Assembly: GCF_002261475.1 (NCBI RefSeq)
Contig: NZ_NEVN01000009.1
Coordinates: forward strand, 248,001-312,000
Direction of reading: 5' to 3'
Source of the DNA: Bordetella genomosp. 5
GTDB taxonomy: Bacteria; Pseudomonadota; Gammaproteobacteria; Burkholderiales; Burkholderiaceae_B
Length of the DNA: 64,000 nucleotides
The notes under the pieces are model-generated. The model saw only the letters and a list, made by a program, of their open reading frames with translations. It did not search any database and was not told the DNA's origin. Shown here one piece after another: positions 1 through 8,437 of the stretch (position 1 is its first letter; every line of letters begins with the position of its first letter). Made by a program: the position numbers and the translations under genes.

Positions 1-825
1 CTGCGTGATGGCGAACTCCCAGGCCTGACGCACCGACTGGCCGAGCCACATGGGCACGCCCAGCGCATGGGCCTCGTCCAGGCCGATCGAGACATCCTTG
101 TGAATGGTGCGGATGCTGGCGCCGTAGTCGAAGGTGCCCGGCAGGACCGCCTTCGGAATCTTGTCCGTCGTGGCGCTGTTGCGGCCGGTGCTCACGTTGA
201 TGATGTCGACCATCTGATCCGGATCGAGTCCTGCCTTGGCGCCGAGCACGAGCGCCTCGTAGGCCGACACCATGTTGGCCGCGGAGATCAGGTTGTTCAC
301 CAGCTTCATCATCTGGGCCATGCCGGGCTCCGCCCCCACGTCGAAGACGTGTTTGCCCATGCCGCCGACCTGGCCCCGGATGCGCGCGAGCGCTTGCGGG
401 GCGCCGGCCATGATGATCGACAGCGTGCCGGCATCCGCGCCCTTGGGACCGCCGCTCACCGGCGCGTCCACCATGTCGATGCCTTGGGCCGACAGCGCCT
501 GTGCGATCTCGACCACTGCCTGGCGGCCGATGGTCGACATCTCGACGTACACCTGTATCGCCTTGCCGCCTGCCACGCCGTTCTGCCCGAACGCCACGTC
601 GCGGCTCACCCGGGCATCGGGCAGGCAGGCGTAGACGATCGGCGCCGCGTCGGCGACGGCACGCGGACTGTCGTGGACGATCGCGCCCCGTTCGCGCAAC
701 GCCGCGGCGCGGTTCGCGTCGGGGTCATGCACATGGAGCGTCACCCCCGCGCCCACCAGGCGCCGCGCGATGGCGGCGCCCATTGCGCCCAGGCCGATAA
801 AGCCTGCGACATTCTCGTTCGACAT
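1..825 (-). CDS. NAD(P)-dependent 3-hydroxyisobutyrate dehydrogenase-family protein, C-terminus cut by window edge
   Basis: The reverse strand encodes 275 residues with no stop before the window edge. Family members are about 290-300 residues, so only some 20 residues are missing. The N-terminal Rossmann fold shows GLGAMG (residues 11-16), the substrate-loop motif DAPVSGG is at 120-126, and the catalytic lysine of the MKLVNN motif is at about 174. The family oxidises beta-hydroxy acids to semialdehydes or 2-oxoacids; the substrate here cannot be read from sequence. It starts 37 bp after the upstream Bug binding-protein gene, so the two probably form one operon that imports and oxidises a hydroxy acid. 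Substrate assignment is inference. Confidence 0.88.
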   Translation of the reverse strand, partial: MSNENVAGFIGLGAMGAAIARRLVGAGVTLHVHDPDANRAAALRERGAIVHDSPRAVADAAPIVYACLPDARVSRDVAFGQNGVAGGKAIQVYVEMSTIGRQAVVEIAQALSAQGIDMVDAPVSGGPKGADAGTLSIIMAGAPQALARIRGQVGGMGKHVFDVGAEPGMAQMMKLVNNLISAANMVSAYEALVLGAKAGLDPDQMVDIINVSTGRNSATTDKIPKAVLPGTFDYGASIRTIHKDVSIGLDEAHALGVPMWLGQSVRQAWEFAITQ

Positions 826-862
826 ACTGTTTCCTTCGTTGAAATCCGGCGCGGCGGGCGCC

Positions 863-1828
863 TTACTGACCCGACAGATCCAGGTCCTTCATCTGCGCCT
901 CCAGGTCCACGTAGTCCTTGCGGAACATCTGGTCGAATTGCTCGGGCGTGCCGGGCTGGGGCTGCATGCCTTGCTCGGACAGGATGCGCTTGAACTCCGG
1001 CATGGCCAGCACCTTGTTGGTGGCCTGATTGATCTTCGCCACCACGTTCTTCGGCATGCCGGCGGGGCCATAGAGCCCGTACCACGTCACGACATGGAAG
1101 TCGGGGTATCCGAGCTCGGCGATCGTGGGTACGCCTGGCAGCGCCTCCACCCGTTGTGCCGACGACACCGCGAGGGGCCGCACGCGCTTCGCATCGATGA
1201 AGGTCTTGGCCGACGCGACCGACCCACCCACGAGCTCGACGTGGCCGCCGATCAGATCGGTGAGCGCGGGGTTCGAGCCCTTGTACGGCACATGGATCAT
1301 GTGAGCGCCCGCCGTCTTGGTCAGCAGCGCGAGCAGCAGATGCGACATGCTGCCCTGGCCCGACGTGCCGAAGCGCAGCGCCTGGCCGTTCTGTTTCGCG
1401 GCGTCCAGGGTCTCTTTCATCGTGCCGTACTTGGGTTCGGGACCGGCGGCGATCACCATCGGGGCATCGGCCACGTTGGCGATGGCGGTGAAGTCCTTGA
1501 GCGGATCGAACTGGCGCTTGTCCTTGCTGAGCAGCGGCGCGATCACGATGTTCTCGCGCAGCGCCAGGATGATCTGATACCCGTCGGCGGGCGCGCGTGC
1601 CACCGCGCCGAGCGCGATCGCGCCGTTACCGCCCGGGCGGTTCTCGACCACCACATTCCAGCCTTCGGATTTGCTGAGGGCCTCGGCCACCTGGCGGGCC
1701 AGGATGTCGGTGCCTCCGCCCGGGCTGAACGGCACGACGAGCCGGACCGGCTTGTCCGGAAACGCCTGGGCGGCGGGGGCCAGAGCGGCCAGGCCGAGCG
1801 CGGCCACGGCCAGAAATCGGGTCAACAT
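863..1828 (-). CDS. Tripartite tricarboxylate (TctC/Bug) periplasmic binding protein
   Basis: This 321-residue protein has a signal peptide (MLTRFLAVAALG to AQA) followed by the Bug hallmark PDKPVRLVVPFSPGGGTD. Later family motifs are HVPYKGSNPALTDLIGGHVE and the LPGVPTIAELG stretch. Bug proteins bind small carboxylates in the periplasm, and many are orphans without adjacent TctAB membrane genes, as here. The ATG at 1828 was chosen because GAGGAGAC precedes it and the signal peptide begins there; the open frame itself runs much further upstream. It is followed after 37 bp by the dehydrogenase gene and diverges from the LysR gene at 1967. Confidence 0.92.
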   Translation of the reverse strand: MLTRFLAVAALGLAALAPAAQAFPDKPVRLVVPFSPGGGTDILARQVAEALSKSEGWNVVVENRPGGNGAIALGAVARAPADGYQIILALRENIVIAPLLSKDKRQFDPLKDFTAIANVADAPMVIAAGPEPKYGTMKETLDAAKQNGQALRFGTSGQGSMSHLLLALLTKTAGAHMIHVPYKGSNPALTDLIGGHVELVGGSVASAKTFIDAKRVRPLAVSSAQRVEALPGVPTIAELGYPDFHVVTWYGLYGPAGMPKNVVAKINQATNKVLAMPEFKRILSEQGMQPQPGTPEQFDQMFRKDYVDLEAQMKDLDLSGQ

Positions 1829-1852
1829 ACAGGTCTCCTCTTTTATTGATCG

Positions 1853-1860
1853 AAACGTTT
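1853..1860. promoter_or_regulatory. LacI-type operator-like palindrome before the Bug gene
   Basis: AAACGTTT, within GAAACGTTTTTTC, lies 25-32 bp upstream of the Bug start codon. The core resembles the palindrome at 3045-3056 before the aldehyde dehydrogenase, and palindromes with a central CG are typical of LacI-family operators. A LacI-family gene lies at 5778-6827. The assignment is inference. Confidence 0.4.
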
Positions 1861-1966
1861 TTTCAAAGTATGGTTGCCACCGGCAGGATGATGAGGCCGC
1901 AGGCCAGGGTTTGAACAGCAATCCCCAGTCATAGGGGCATGACGAAAATTCACAGGAGACAGCCCG

Positions 1967-2884
1967 ATGAACCAGCTCGCCGAATTGGAAGTGTTCATCG
2001 CGGTGGTCGAGACCGGGAGCTTCTCGGCGGCGGCGCGCCGCCTGTCGCGCACACCATCCGCGGTGAGCAAGCTGGTCTCTCGCATGGAGGCGCGCCTGCG
2101 CACCCTGCTGTTCGAACGCACCTCGCGCGAAGTGCGGCTCACCGAGGCGGGACACACGCTGCACCGCGAAGGCCTGCGCGTGCTGGAAGCGCTCACCGAG
2201 GCCGAAAGCGCCTTGCAGCTGCACGCCGAAGACGCCCGCGGCACCCTGCGCGTCCACTCGATCTTCACCTTCGCTAAATATCAGCTCGCCCCGGTCATGA
2301 CCGAGTTCATGCACGAGAACCCGGAGATCCGCGTCGAGTTTCTGCTCAACAACGATCCGCTGGACATGGTCGAACACAACATCGACGTGGCGATCCACAG
2401 TGGCGCGCTGCCCGATTCGTCTCTGATCGCCCGCCGGCTGCTGGGCAGCCGATGGATCATCTGTGCCTCGCCCGACTACCTGCGCCGGCACGGCACGCCG
2501 GCCACGCCGGAAGACCTGGCGGCGCACAACTGCCTGAACTTCACCCACCGCACGCACTGGAACACCTGGCCCCTCACCACAGCGCCGCGGGGCGTAAAGG
2601 CCGTGGGCACCCTTGCCGCCGACCAGGGCGACATGCTCATGCAACTGGCCATCCACGGCGCGGGTCTCGTGCGGCTCGCCGAATTCCACATCCGCGGCGA
2701 GATCGAGGCGGGCCGCCTGGTGCCGGTGTTGCAGGCCTTGCAGCCAGACCATGCGGAGCCGCTCTTCATGATCTACAAGAGCCGCAAGTACCTCACGCCC
2801 AAGGTCCAGGCCTTCATCGATTTCCTGGACCGGCGCTTCGGTCATGCGCCCGAAGGCCTTGCGCGCATCAGCCGCGCCCGATAG
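1967..2884 (+). CDS. LysR-family transcriptional regulator
   Basis: This 305-residue protein has the N-terminal LysR winged helix-turn-helix (FIAVVETGSFSAAARRLSRTPSAVSKLVSRMEARL, about residues 9-43; key residues S-A-A-A and S-A-V-S). The C-terminal effector domain resembles the CrgA/DsdC-like subgroup with LLNNDPLDMVEHNIDVAIHSG. The start has an AGGAGACAG ribosome site upstream. It diverges from the Bug/dehydrogenase operon across 138 bp, the usual arrangement for a regulator of its neighbour. The effector is unknown. Confidence 0.93.
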   Translation: MNQLAELEVFIAVVETGSFSAAARRLSRTPSAVSKLVSRMEARLRTLLFERTSREVRLTEAGHTLHREGLRVLEALTEAESALQLHAEDARGTLRVHSIFTFAKYQLAPVMTEFMHENPEIRVEFLLNNDPLDMVEHNIDVAIHSGALPDSSLIARRLLGSRWIICASPDYLRRHGTPATPEDLAAHNCLNFTHRTHWNTWPLTTAPRGVKAVGTLAADQGDMLMQLAIHGAGLVRLAEFHIRGEIEAGRLVPVLQALQPDHAEPLFMIYKSRKYLTPKVQAFIDFLDRRFGHAPEGLARISRAR

Positions 2885-3012
2885 CTATCCGGCGTGCCGA
2901 GCGCGCGGCCGAGACGGCGCGGCGCCTCGAGCTTTGACACCAATTCACAGGCCGGCGTGTCGGGCGGGCATCGGAGGCGCGAACGGGCGCGGGCCGGTGT
3001 GGATTCCCCCCC

Positions 3013-3056
3013 TTGACACCGCAACTCTCCCAGCCACATCATAAAAAAACGTTTTT
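3013..3056 (+). promoter_or_regulatory. Candidate promoter with LacI-type operator for the aldehyde dehydrogenase operon
   Basis: A TTGACA -35 box (3013-3018) is followed after 18 bp by CATCAT (3037-3042), a 4/6 match to a -10 box. Directly downstream is a perfect 12-bp palindrome AAAAACGTTTTT (3045-3056), where a repressor would block initiation. A related AAACGTTT palindrome precedes the Bug gene. The LacI-family gene three genes downstream is the obvious candidate ligand. Confidence 0.5.
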
Positions 3057-3094
3057 CCAAAACCCCTTTCATCCGCCCTCGCGCCTCGCGGCCG

Positions 3095-4570
3095 ATGGCC
3101 ACCCCACGCGAACACGCCTTCATGAACGACGCTTCGATGACCCTGCCCGGCCTGCCGCCGACCGGCAATCTGATCAACGGCACCTGGACGGAGGGCGGCT
3201 CGCGCTTTCCGGTGGTGGACAAATTCACCGGCCGCGCGGTGGCGGAGGTCTGCGCCGCCAGCCGCGAGCAGGTCTCGCAGGCCGTGCGCATCGGCCGGGC
3301 CGCGGTCGAGCATGGCGCGCCGCCCCCGCACGAACGCGGCCAGGTTCTGCACCGCGCCGCCGCCCTGCTCGACGTCCATCGCCAGCGCTTCGTCGACGTG
3401 ATGGTCGCCGAGGCGGGCTTCACGCTCGCCGACGCCGGCGGCGAGGTCGACCGCGCCCGCATCACGCTGGCGCTCTCGGCCGAAGAAGGCGTGCGCCTGA
3501 CCGGCGAGATGGTGCCGTTCGCGGCCAGCCCCGGCGCGCATGGCCGGCTGGGCTTCACCCAACGCTTCCCGGTGGGCGTCGTCTGCGCCATCACGCCCTT
3601 CAACTCGCCGCTCAACACCGTGCTGCACAAGGTGGCGCCGGCATACGCGGCGGGCAACGCCGTCGTCCTCAAGCCCTCGGCCCTCACGCCCCTGACCAGC
3701 GCTTTGCTGGGCGAGGTGTTGCTCGAAGCCGGCATGCCGGCCGGATTCCTGGCGATTCTGCAGGGCGAAGGCGATACCGTCGGCAACTGGCTCCTGGAAG
3801 AGCAGGACATCGCCTTCTACACCTTCACCGGCAGCACGCGGGTCGGCCGCCTGATCCAGCAGGCCGCCGGCCTGCGCCGCACCCAGATGGAGCTGGGCAG
3901 CATCGCCAGCACCATCGTGTGCGCGGACGCCGATCTGGACCGCGCGATCCCGCGCATCGCCAACGCCGGACTGCGCAAGGCCGGCCAGGTCTGCACCTCC
4001 GTCCAGCGGCTGTACGTCGAACGCAACATCGCCGACGAGGTCACCGCGCGGCTGGTGGAATTCGCCGGCACGCTCAAGGCCGGTGACCCGCGCGATCCCG
4101 CCACCCGCGTCGGCCCGCTGATCAGCATCGCGGCAGCCCAGCGTGCCGAGCAGTGGCTGCGCGAGGCCGTGCAGGGCGGCGCCCGCCTGCATTGCGGCGG
4201 CGAGCGCCAAGGCTGCGTCATCTCGCCCGCGGTTCTCACCGGCGTGCCCGAGGACGGCCGGGTCTGGTGCCAGGAAGCCTTCGCGCCGCTGATCGCCATC
4301 CGCCCGTTCGACGACTTCGACGCGATGCTCGCCAGCGCCAACGACACCCCGTTCGGCCTCTCGGCCGGCATATTCACCCGCGATCTCGAGCGCGCGCTGC
4401 AAGCCGCTCGCGTCCTGCGCTTCGGCACGGTCCAGATCAACGAAAGCTCGAGCGCGCGTTCCGACGTCATGCCGTTCGGCGGCGTCAAGGACAGCGGCTT
4501 CGGCAAAGAAGGCCCCGCCTACGCGATTCGAGAAATGACCGAAGAACGCCTCGTGATCTTCAATCCCTGA
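3095..4570 (+). CDS. Aldehyde dehydrogenase family protein
   Basis: This 491-residue NAD(P)-dependent aldehyde dehydrogenase has the full catalytic set: Asn170 in ITPFN, Glu266 in ELGS and the nucleophile Cys300 in GQVCTS. The C-terminal MPFGGVKDSGFG motif is present. It oxidises an aldehyde to the carboxylate; the close lactaldehyde, phosphonoacetaldehyde and succinate-semialdehyde subfamilies cannot be separated by eye. Neither ATG at 3095 nor ATG at 3122 (residue 10) has a clear ribosome site, so the start could be 27 bp later. The iron alcohol dehydrogenase gene follows after 14 bp, so the pair probably converts an alcohol to an acid through an aldehyde. Confidence 0.92.
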   Translation: MATPREHAFMNDASMTLPGLPPTGNLINGTWTEGGSRFPVVDKFTGRAVAEVCAASREQVSQAVRIGRAAVEHGAPPPHERGQVLHRAAALLDVHRQRFVDVMVAEAGFTLADAGGEVDRARITLALSAEEGVRLTGEMVPFAASPGAHGRLGFTQRFPVGVVCAITPFNSPLNTVLHKVAPAYAAGNAVVLKPSALTPLTSALLGEVLLEAGMPAGFLAILQGEGDTVGNWLLEEQDIAFYTFTGSTRVGRLIQQAAGLRRTQMELGSIASTIVCADADLDRAIPRIANAGLRKAGQVCTSVQRLYVERNIADEVTARLVEFAGTLKAGDPRDPATRVGPLISIAAAQRAEQWLREAVQGGARLHCGGERQGCVISPAVLTGVPEDGRVWCQEAFAPLIAIRPFDDFDAMLASANDTPFGLSAGIFTRDLERALQAARVLRFGTVQINESSSARSDVMPFGGVKDSGFGKEGPAYAIREMTEERLVIFNP

Positions 4571-4584
4571 CGCCACGCCCCGCC

Positions 4585-5748
4585 ATGCAGCCCACCTCCC
4601 TCTCCACGTTCTTCTGCCCCACGCGCCTGTATCTCGGCGCCGGGGCGCATCGCAACATCGCCGATATCGTGCGCAAGCACGATTGCAAGCGGCTCTTCAT
4701 CACCATCGATGCCGCGCTGCTCGACAGCGCGTTCTATGCCGACATCCGCCGCATGCTCGAGGATGATGGGGTGGCGCTGGCGCACTACGCCGAGATCGAA
4801 CCCGACCCCAGCGCCCACACGGTGACGCGCGCCTTCGAGGCCTGCCACGCCCACCAGGCCACCCTGCTGCTCGCCATTGGCGGCGGCAGCACGATGGACG
4901 TGGCGAAGGCGGTCGGCATCCTCGCGACCAACGGCGGCCGCATCCACGATTACGAGGGCATCGAGAAGTTCAGCACGCCCGGCCTGCCCCTGATCGCCGT
5001 GCCCACGACGGCGGGCACGGGCTCCGAAGTGTCGGGCTCCTGCGTGATCACCGACACCGAGGCCAACCGCAAGATGTCGATCCGCCACGCGTCGCTCAAC
5101 CCGGCCGCCTACGCCATCCTCGACCCGCTGGCGCTGCGCACGGTGCCCGCGCACGTCGCCGCGCACTCGGGCATGGACGCCTTCGTGCATGCGTTCGAAT
5201 CGTTCATCTCGCGCCAGTCCAATCTCATCACCGATGCCATCAATCTGCAGGCGATCGCGCTGCTGTCGGCCAACATCCGGCCGTTCGTCGCCAACCGCGA
5301 GAACCTCGACGCCGGCATGAACATGCTGGTGGGCTCGGCGCTCGCCGGCATCACCTTCGGCCAGACGGGCCTGGGCAATGTGCATTGCATGGCGCGCTTT
5401 CTGGGCGCCGCCTGCCATATCTCGCATGGGCTCTCCAACGCGGTGTGCCTGCCCGTCGTGGCGCGCTTCAACCTCGCCGCCGACCCGGCGAAGTTCGCAC
5501 GGATCGCGGCCGCGATGGATCGTCCGGTGCAGGGCCTGCCTCAACTCGACGCCGCCCGCGCCGCGGTCGACGCGATCGAAACGCTCTGCCGCGACCTCGG
5601 CATTCCGGCCCGGCTGCGCGATGTCGGCGCCCGCGCCGACATGCTCGACGAGCTGGCGCGGCTGAGTGGAGAGGCCGGATACAATCGCTGGAATCCGCGC
5701 CAGACCAGCCAGGCCGACTTCCGCGGCCTGTTCGAACAGGCCTATTGA
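4585..5748 (+). CDS. Iron-containing (type III) alcohol dehydrogenase
   Basis: This 387-residue Fe-ADH has the NAD-binding motif AIGGGSTMD (about 97-105) and PTTAGTGSE (140-148). The four metal ligands are visible as Asp198, His202 (SGMDAFVHAFES), His267 (GNVHCMAR) and His281 (CHISHGLSN). The family reduces or oxidises small alcohols, 4-hydroxybutyrate or maleylacetate; the substrate here is unresolved. The ATG at 4585 sits 14 bp after the aldehyde dehydrogenase stop. The LacI regulator starts 29 bp downstream, so all three may be one transcript. Confidence 0.92.
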   Translation: MQPTSLSTFFCPTRLYLGAGAHRNIADIVRKHDCKRLFITIDAALLDSAFYADIRRMLEDDGVALAHYAEIEPDPSAHTVTRAFEACHAHQATLLLAIGGGSTMDVAKAVGILATNGGRIHDYEGIEKFSTPGLPLIAVPTTAGTGSEVSGSCVITDTEANRKMSIRHASLNPAAYAILDPLALRTVPAHVAAHSGMDAFVHAFESFISRQSNLITDAINLQAIALLSANIRPFVANRENLDAGMNMLVGSALAGITFGQTGLGNVHCMARFLGAACHISHGLSNAVCLPVVARFNLAADPAKFARIAAAMDRPVQGLPQLDAARAAVDAIETLCRDLGIPARLRDVGARADMLDELARLSGEAGYNRWNPRQTSQADFRGLFEQAY

Positions 5749-5777
5749 GGCCCGGCGCGGGCCGCCTCCGACACACC

Positions 5778-6827
5778 TTGAAGAACCGTCCTCCCTCCTC
5801 CGCCTCGACCCGGCCGGCCCGCGTCACCGTGCACGACGTCGCGCAACGCGCGGGCGTCGCCATCAGCACCGTGTCGCGCGTCGTCAATGGCGCGCCGCGC
5901 GTCGCCTCCGATATCCGCGAGCGGGTCGAGTCGGCCATCAAGGAACTGGGCTGGGTGCCGAGCCTGGCCGCCCAGGCCATGCGCGGCGCGGCCACGCGCA
6001 TGGTCGGCTTCATCTTTTCCGACGTGCGCAATCCCATGTACGCCTCGGCCATCAAGGGCGCCGAGGACGTGCTGAGCCAGCATGGCTACGCGCTGATGGT
6101 CGCCAGCAGCGGCGGATCCTCCGAACGCGAGCTGGCGCTGCTGGCACTGTTTCAGCGGCGCCGCGCCGACGGCCTGCTGTTCGGTGTCGAAGACGAATCG
6201 CATGCCGGCGTCATGCGCGCGCTCGAAGCGGCCAGTTTCCCGACCGTGCTGATCGAGCGCGAGATGACCTTGCCCATCAACGCGGTGGGCGCCGACCACT
6301 ACACCGGCGTGGCGCAGGCCACGCGCCATCTGATCGGGCTGGGCCATCGCCGCATTGCGCTGATCAGCGGCGGACGCCGCAACCGCGTGGGGCGCGATCG
6401 TCTCGCCGGGCTGACCCAGGCGCACCAGGATGCCGGCCTGGCCCTCGATCCCGATCTGCTGCGCCTCGACAGCTTCTCGCCCGATTACGCCTTCCGCGAA
6501 ACGCAGATGTTGCTCGGTCTTGCGCAGCCCCCCACGGCGATCATCGCGGCCGGCATGCACCTGCTCGAGGGCGTCTTGCCGGCCTTGCGCGCGGCCAGGG
6601 TCGAGGTGCCACGCCAACTCTCGCTGGTCTGCTCCAATGACACGCCGCTGGCGCGTCTGGCCACCCCCGCGATCAGCGCGATCCGCTACGACGCACACGC
6701 CCTCGGCGCCGAGGCCGCGATGCTGCTGTTGCGCCGCATGGAAGGCCAGGAGCCTCCCAGCCACACGCGCATCCAGATTCCGACGGAGCTGGTGCTGCGC
6801 GAATCCTGCGGTCTGCCGGCCCGCTGA
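5778..6827 (+). CDS. LacI-family transcriptional regulator
   Basis: The 349-residue protein has an N-terminal LacI helix-turn-helix (VTVHDVAQRAGVAISTVSRVV, about 16-36) followed by a periplasmic-binding-like effector domain (MVGFIFSDVRNPMYASAIKGAEDVL onward). The only sensible start is TTG at 5778; the next in-frame GTG at 5829 would cut into the DNA-binding domain. It follows the dehydrogenase pair closely. Palindromes with central ACGT before the aldehyde dehydrogenase and before the Bug gene at 1.8 kb fit LacI operators, so it may control both units. That link is inference. Confidence 0.9.
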   Translation: MKNRPPSSASTRPARVTVHDVAQRAGVAISTVSRVVNGAPRVASDIRERVESAIKELGWVPSLAAQAMRGAATRMVGFIFSDVRNPMYASAIKGAEDVLSQHGYALMVASSGGSSERELALLALFQRRRADGLLFGVEDESHAGVMRALEAASFPTVLIEREMTLPINAVGADHYTGVAQATRHLIGLGHRRIALISGGRRNRVGRDRLAGLTQAHQDAGLALDPDLLRLDSFSPDYAFRETQMLLGLAQPPTAIIAAGMHLLEGVLPALRAARVEVPRQLSLVCSNDTPLARLATPAISAIRYDAHALGAEAAMLLLRRMEGQEPPSHTRIQIPTELVLRESCGLPAR

Positions 6828-6880
6828 GCGCCACGCGGCCCGGGCCGCGGAGCGCGTTTTGTTGCGAAGCGCCTCGCGGC

Positions 6881-7234
6881 TCAGCCGCCCAGCGCCGCCA
6901 GGTTGAGCGCGTGGCTGCGGCCGATCCAGATCGCGCGGTCGCGGTGATCGCGCAGTGTCTCGCCGGTATTGGGATGCACGAACACATCGTGCTCACCATG
7001 GTGCAGCGCCAGCCAGGTCAGCAACGGCGCCAGCTCGGCCGGCAGGAAGGCGACCTGATAGCTCCAGCACGGATGCGGTCCGACGGGCTTCTCGTGAAAG
7101 CGCCCCATCTCGATGCGGTTGCCGAACTCGGCCACGATGCGCTCGCGCAGGGCGAACGCGGCGTCGCGGCTCGCGGCATCGAAATAGACGTGGGCGTGCC
7201 AGCTTTGCACGACGGGAAATTCGGTAGGGTTCAT
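6881..7234 (-). CDS. DOPA 4,5-dioxygenase family protein
   Basis: This small 117-residue protein begins WHAHVYFDAASRDAAFALRERI and contains MGRFHEKPVGPHPCWSYQVAF and LALHHGEHDVFVHPNTGETLRDHRD. These histidine-rich motifs match the DOPA-dioxygenase (extradiol-like) family of about 110-120 residues. The ATG at 7234 was preferred to the longer open frame because family similarity starts there. It faces the LacI gene and diverges from the SDR at 7360. Bacterial members are largely uncharacterised, so a ring-cleavage role is only a family-based suggestion. Confidence 0.85.
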   Translation of the reverse strand: MNPTEFPVVQSWHAHVYFDAASRDAAFALRERIVAEFGNRIEMGRFHEKPVGPHPCWSYQVAFLPAELAPLLTWLALHHGEHDVFVHPNTGETLRDHRDRAIWIGRSHALNLAALGG

Positions 7235-7359
7235 GGTGCTCTCGATGGCGGCAGCCCGCCCGCGGGCCGCCCTGGCCTCATTATCCCGCACCCGCTGTCG
7301 CCGCCCTGTCATGGGCTCGCGCTAGGCTCGCGGCCCCGAACTCTCTATCGCCCGATCCC

Positions 7360-8163
7360 ATGAGCTTCTATTCCGACCGCTTCCGCCTGCATGGCAAGAC
7401 TGCCGTGGTGCTGGGCGCCGCCTCCGGCATCGGCCAGGCCAGCGCCCTCGCCCTGGGCGAACTCGGCGCCCAGGTGCTGTGTGCCGACCGCGACGAGGCT
7501 GGCGCGCGCGCCACGGCCGAGCAGATCGGCGCGCATGCGCGCTGGTCCGTCTGCGATGCCGCCGACGGCGCCGCCATCGAGGCGCTGGCCGCGCACGCCC
7601 TCGACGCATACGGCCAGATCGATATCGCGGTCGCCACGCCCGCGCTCAACATCCGCAAGCTGCTGGTGGACACCAGCGAAGACGAATTTGATCAGGTGGT
7701 CAATCTCAACCTCAAGGGCGCATTCCGCGTGATGCGCGCGTTCGGCCGGCCCATGATGGCGCAGGGCCGCGGCAGCTTGATCCTGTGCTCGTCGATGCGG
7801 GCCGTCACGATCGAACCGGGGCTGGGCGTCTACGCCGCCACCAAGTCCGGCATCGAGCAGTTGGTCAAGGCCTTCGCGGCCGAAGCCGGTCCGCACGGCG
7901 TGCGCGTGAATGCCGTCATGCCCGGCGTCATCGAGACCCGCCTGACCGCACCGCTGAAAGAAAAGCCGGAGATCCACCGGGCCTATGCCGGGCACACGGT
8001 GCTCAATCGCTGGGGCGAAGCCCACGAAGTCGGCGCGGCGGTGGCATTCCTGGCCTCCGACGCCGCCAGCTACATCACGGCGAGCAGTCTGTCCGTGGAC
8101 GGCGGCTGGACGGCCATCGACGGCCCGCCTACCGGACTCACGCAAACACGGCCCTCGCGCTGA
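7360..8163 (+). CDS. Short-chain dehydrogenase/reductase (SDR)
   Basis: This 267-residue classical SDR has the cofactor motif GAASGIG (about 19-25), an active-site SSM serine in LILCSSMRA and the catalytic YAATK (YxxxK). The C-terminal SLSVDGGWTAIDG is typical. An acidic Asp after beta-strand 2 (CADRD) suggests NAD(H) preference. One oddity is ATPALN where most classical SDRs have the NNAG motif. The substrate is unknown. It diverges from the DOPA-dioxygenase-like gene. Confidence 0.9.
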   Translation: MSFYSDRFRLHGKTAVVLGAASGIGQASALALGELGAQVLCADRDEAGARATAEQIGAHARWSVCDAADGAAIEALAAHALDAYGQIDIAVATPALNIRKLLVDTSEDEFDQVVNLNLKGAFRVMRAFGRPMMAQGRGSLILCSSMRAVTIEPGLGVYAATKSGIEQLVKAFAAEAGPHGVRVNAVMPGVIETRLTAPLKEKPEIHRAYAGHTVLNRWGEAHEVGAAVAFLASDAASYITASSLSVDGGWTAIDGPPTGLTQTRPSR

Positions 8164-8177
8164 GACGACGCACGCGT

Positions 8178-8196
8178 CGGCGCGAGCTTCGCGCCG
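8178..8196 (+). terminator. Hairpin 14 bp after the SDR stop, no T-tract
   Basis: CGGCGCGA-GCT-TCGCGCCG is a perfect 8-bp stem with a 3-nt loop just after the SDR gene. It lacks a following T-run, so it may be a pause or Rho-associated structure. A second palindrome (CCCGAACCcGGTTCGGG, 8374-8390) lies near the porin stop. Confidence 0.35.
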
Positions 8197-8437
8197 CGCC
8201 TGCGCTCGGATCGGCAGGCAACGACACGTGTTCGCAGGAAAGTCTGTTGTGCCGCACGCCGCGACGGCAGCGCACGACAGGGAACCGGGCTCGGGAGAGC
8301 GGACTGGGGGTGGAGCTAGGGAGGTGGCCGCCTTTTTCGCGTCTGTGGCCGGGTAAGACGCCCAGTCCACTCACCCGAACCCGGTTCGGGAAAATCCGGC
8401 GGCGCGGCGAAGGTGCGCCACCGGACTCTCGTACTGC

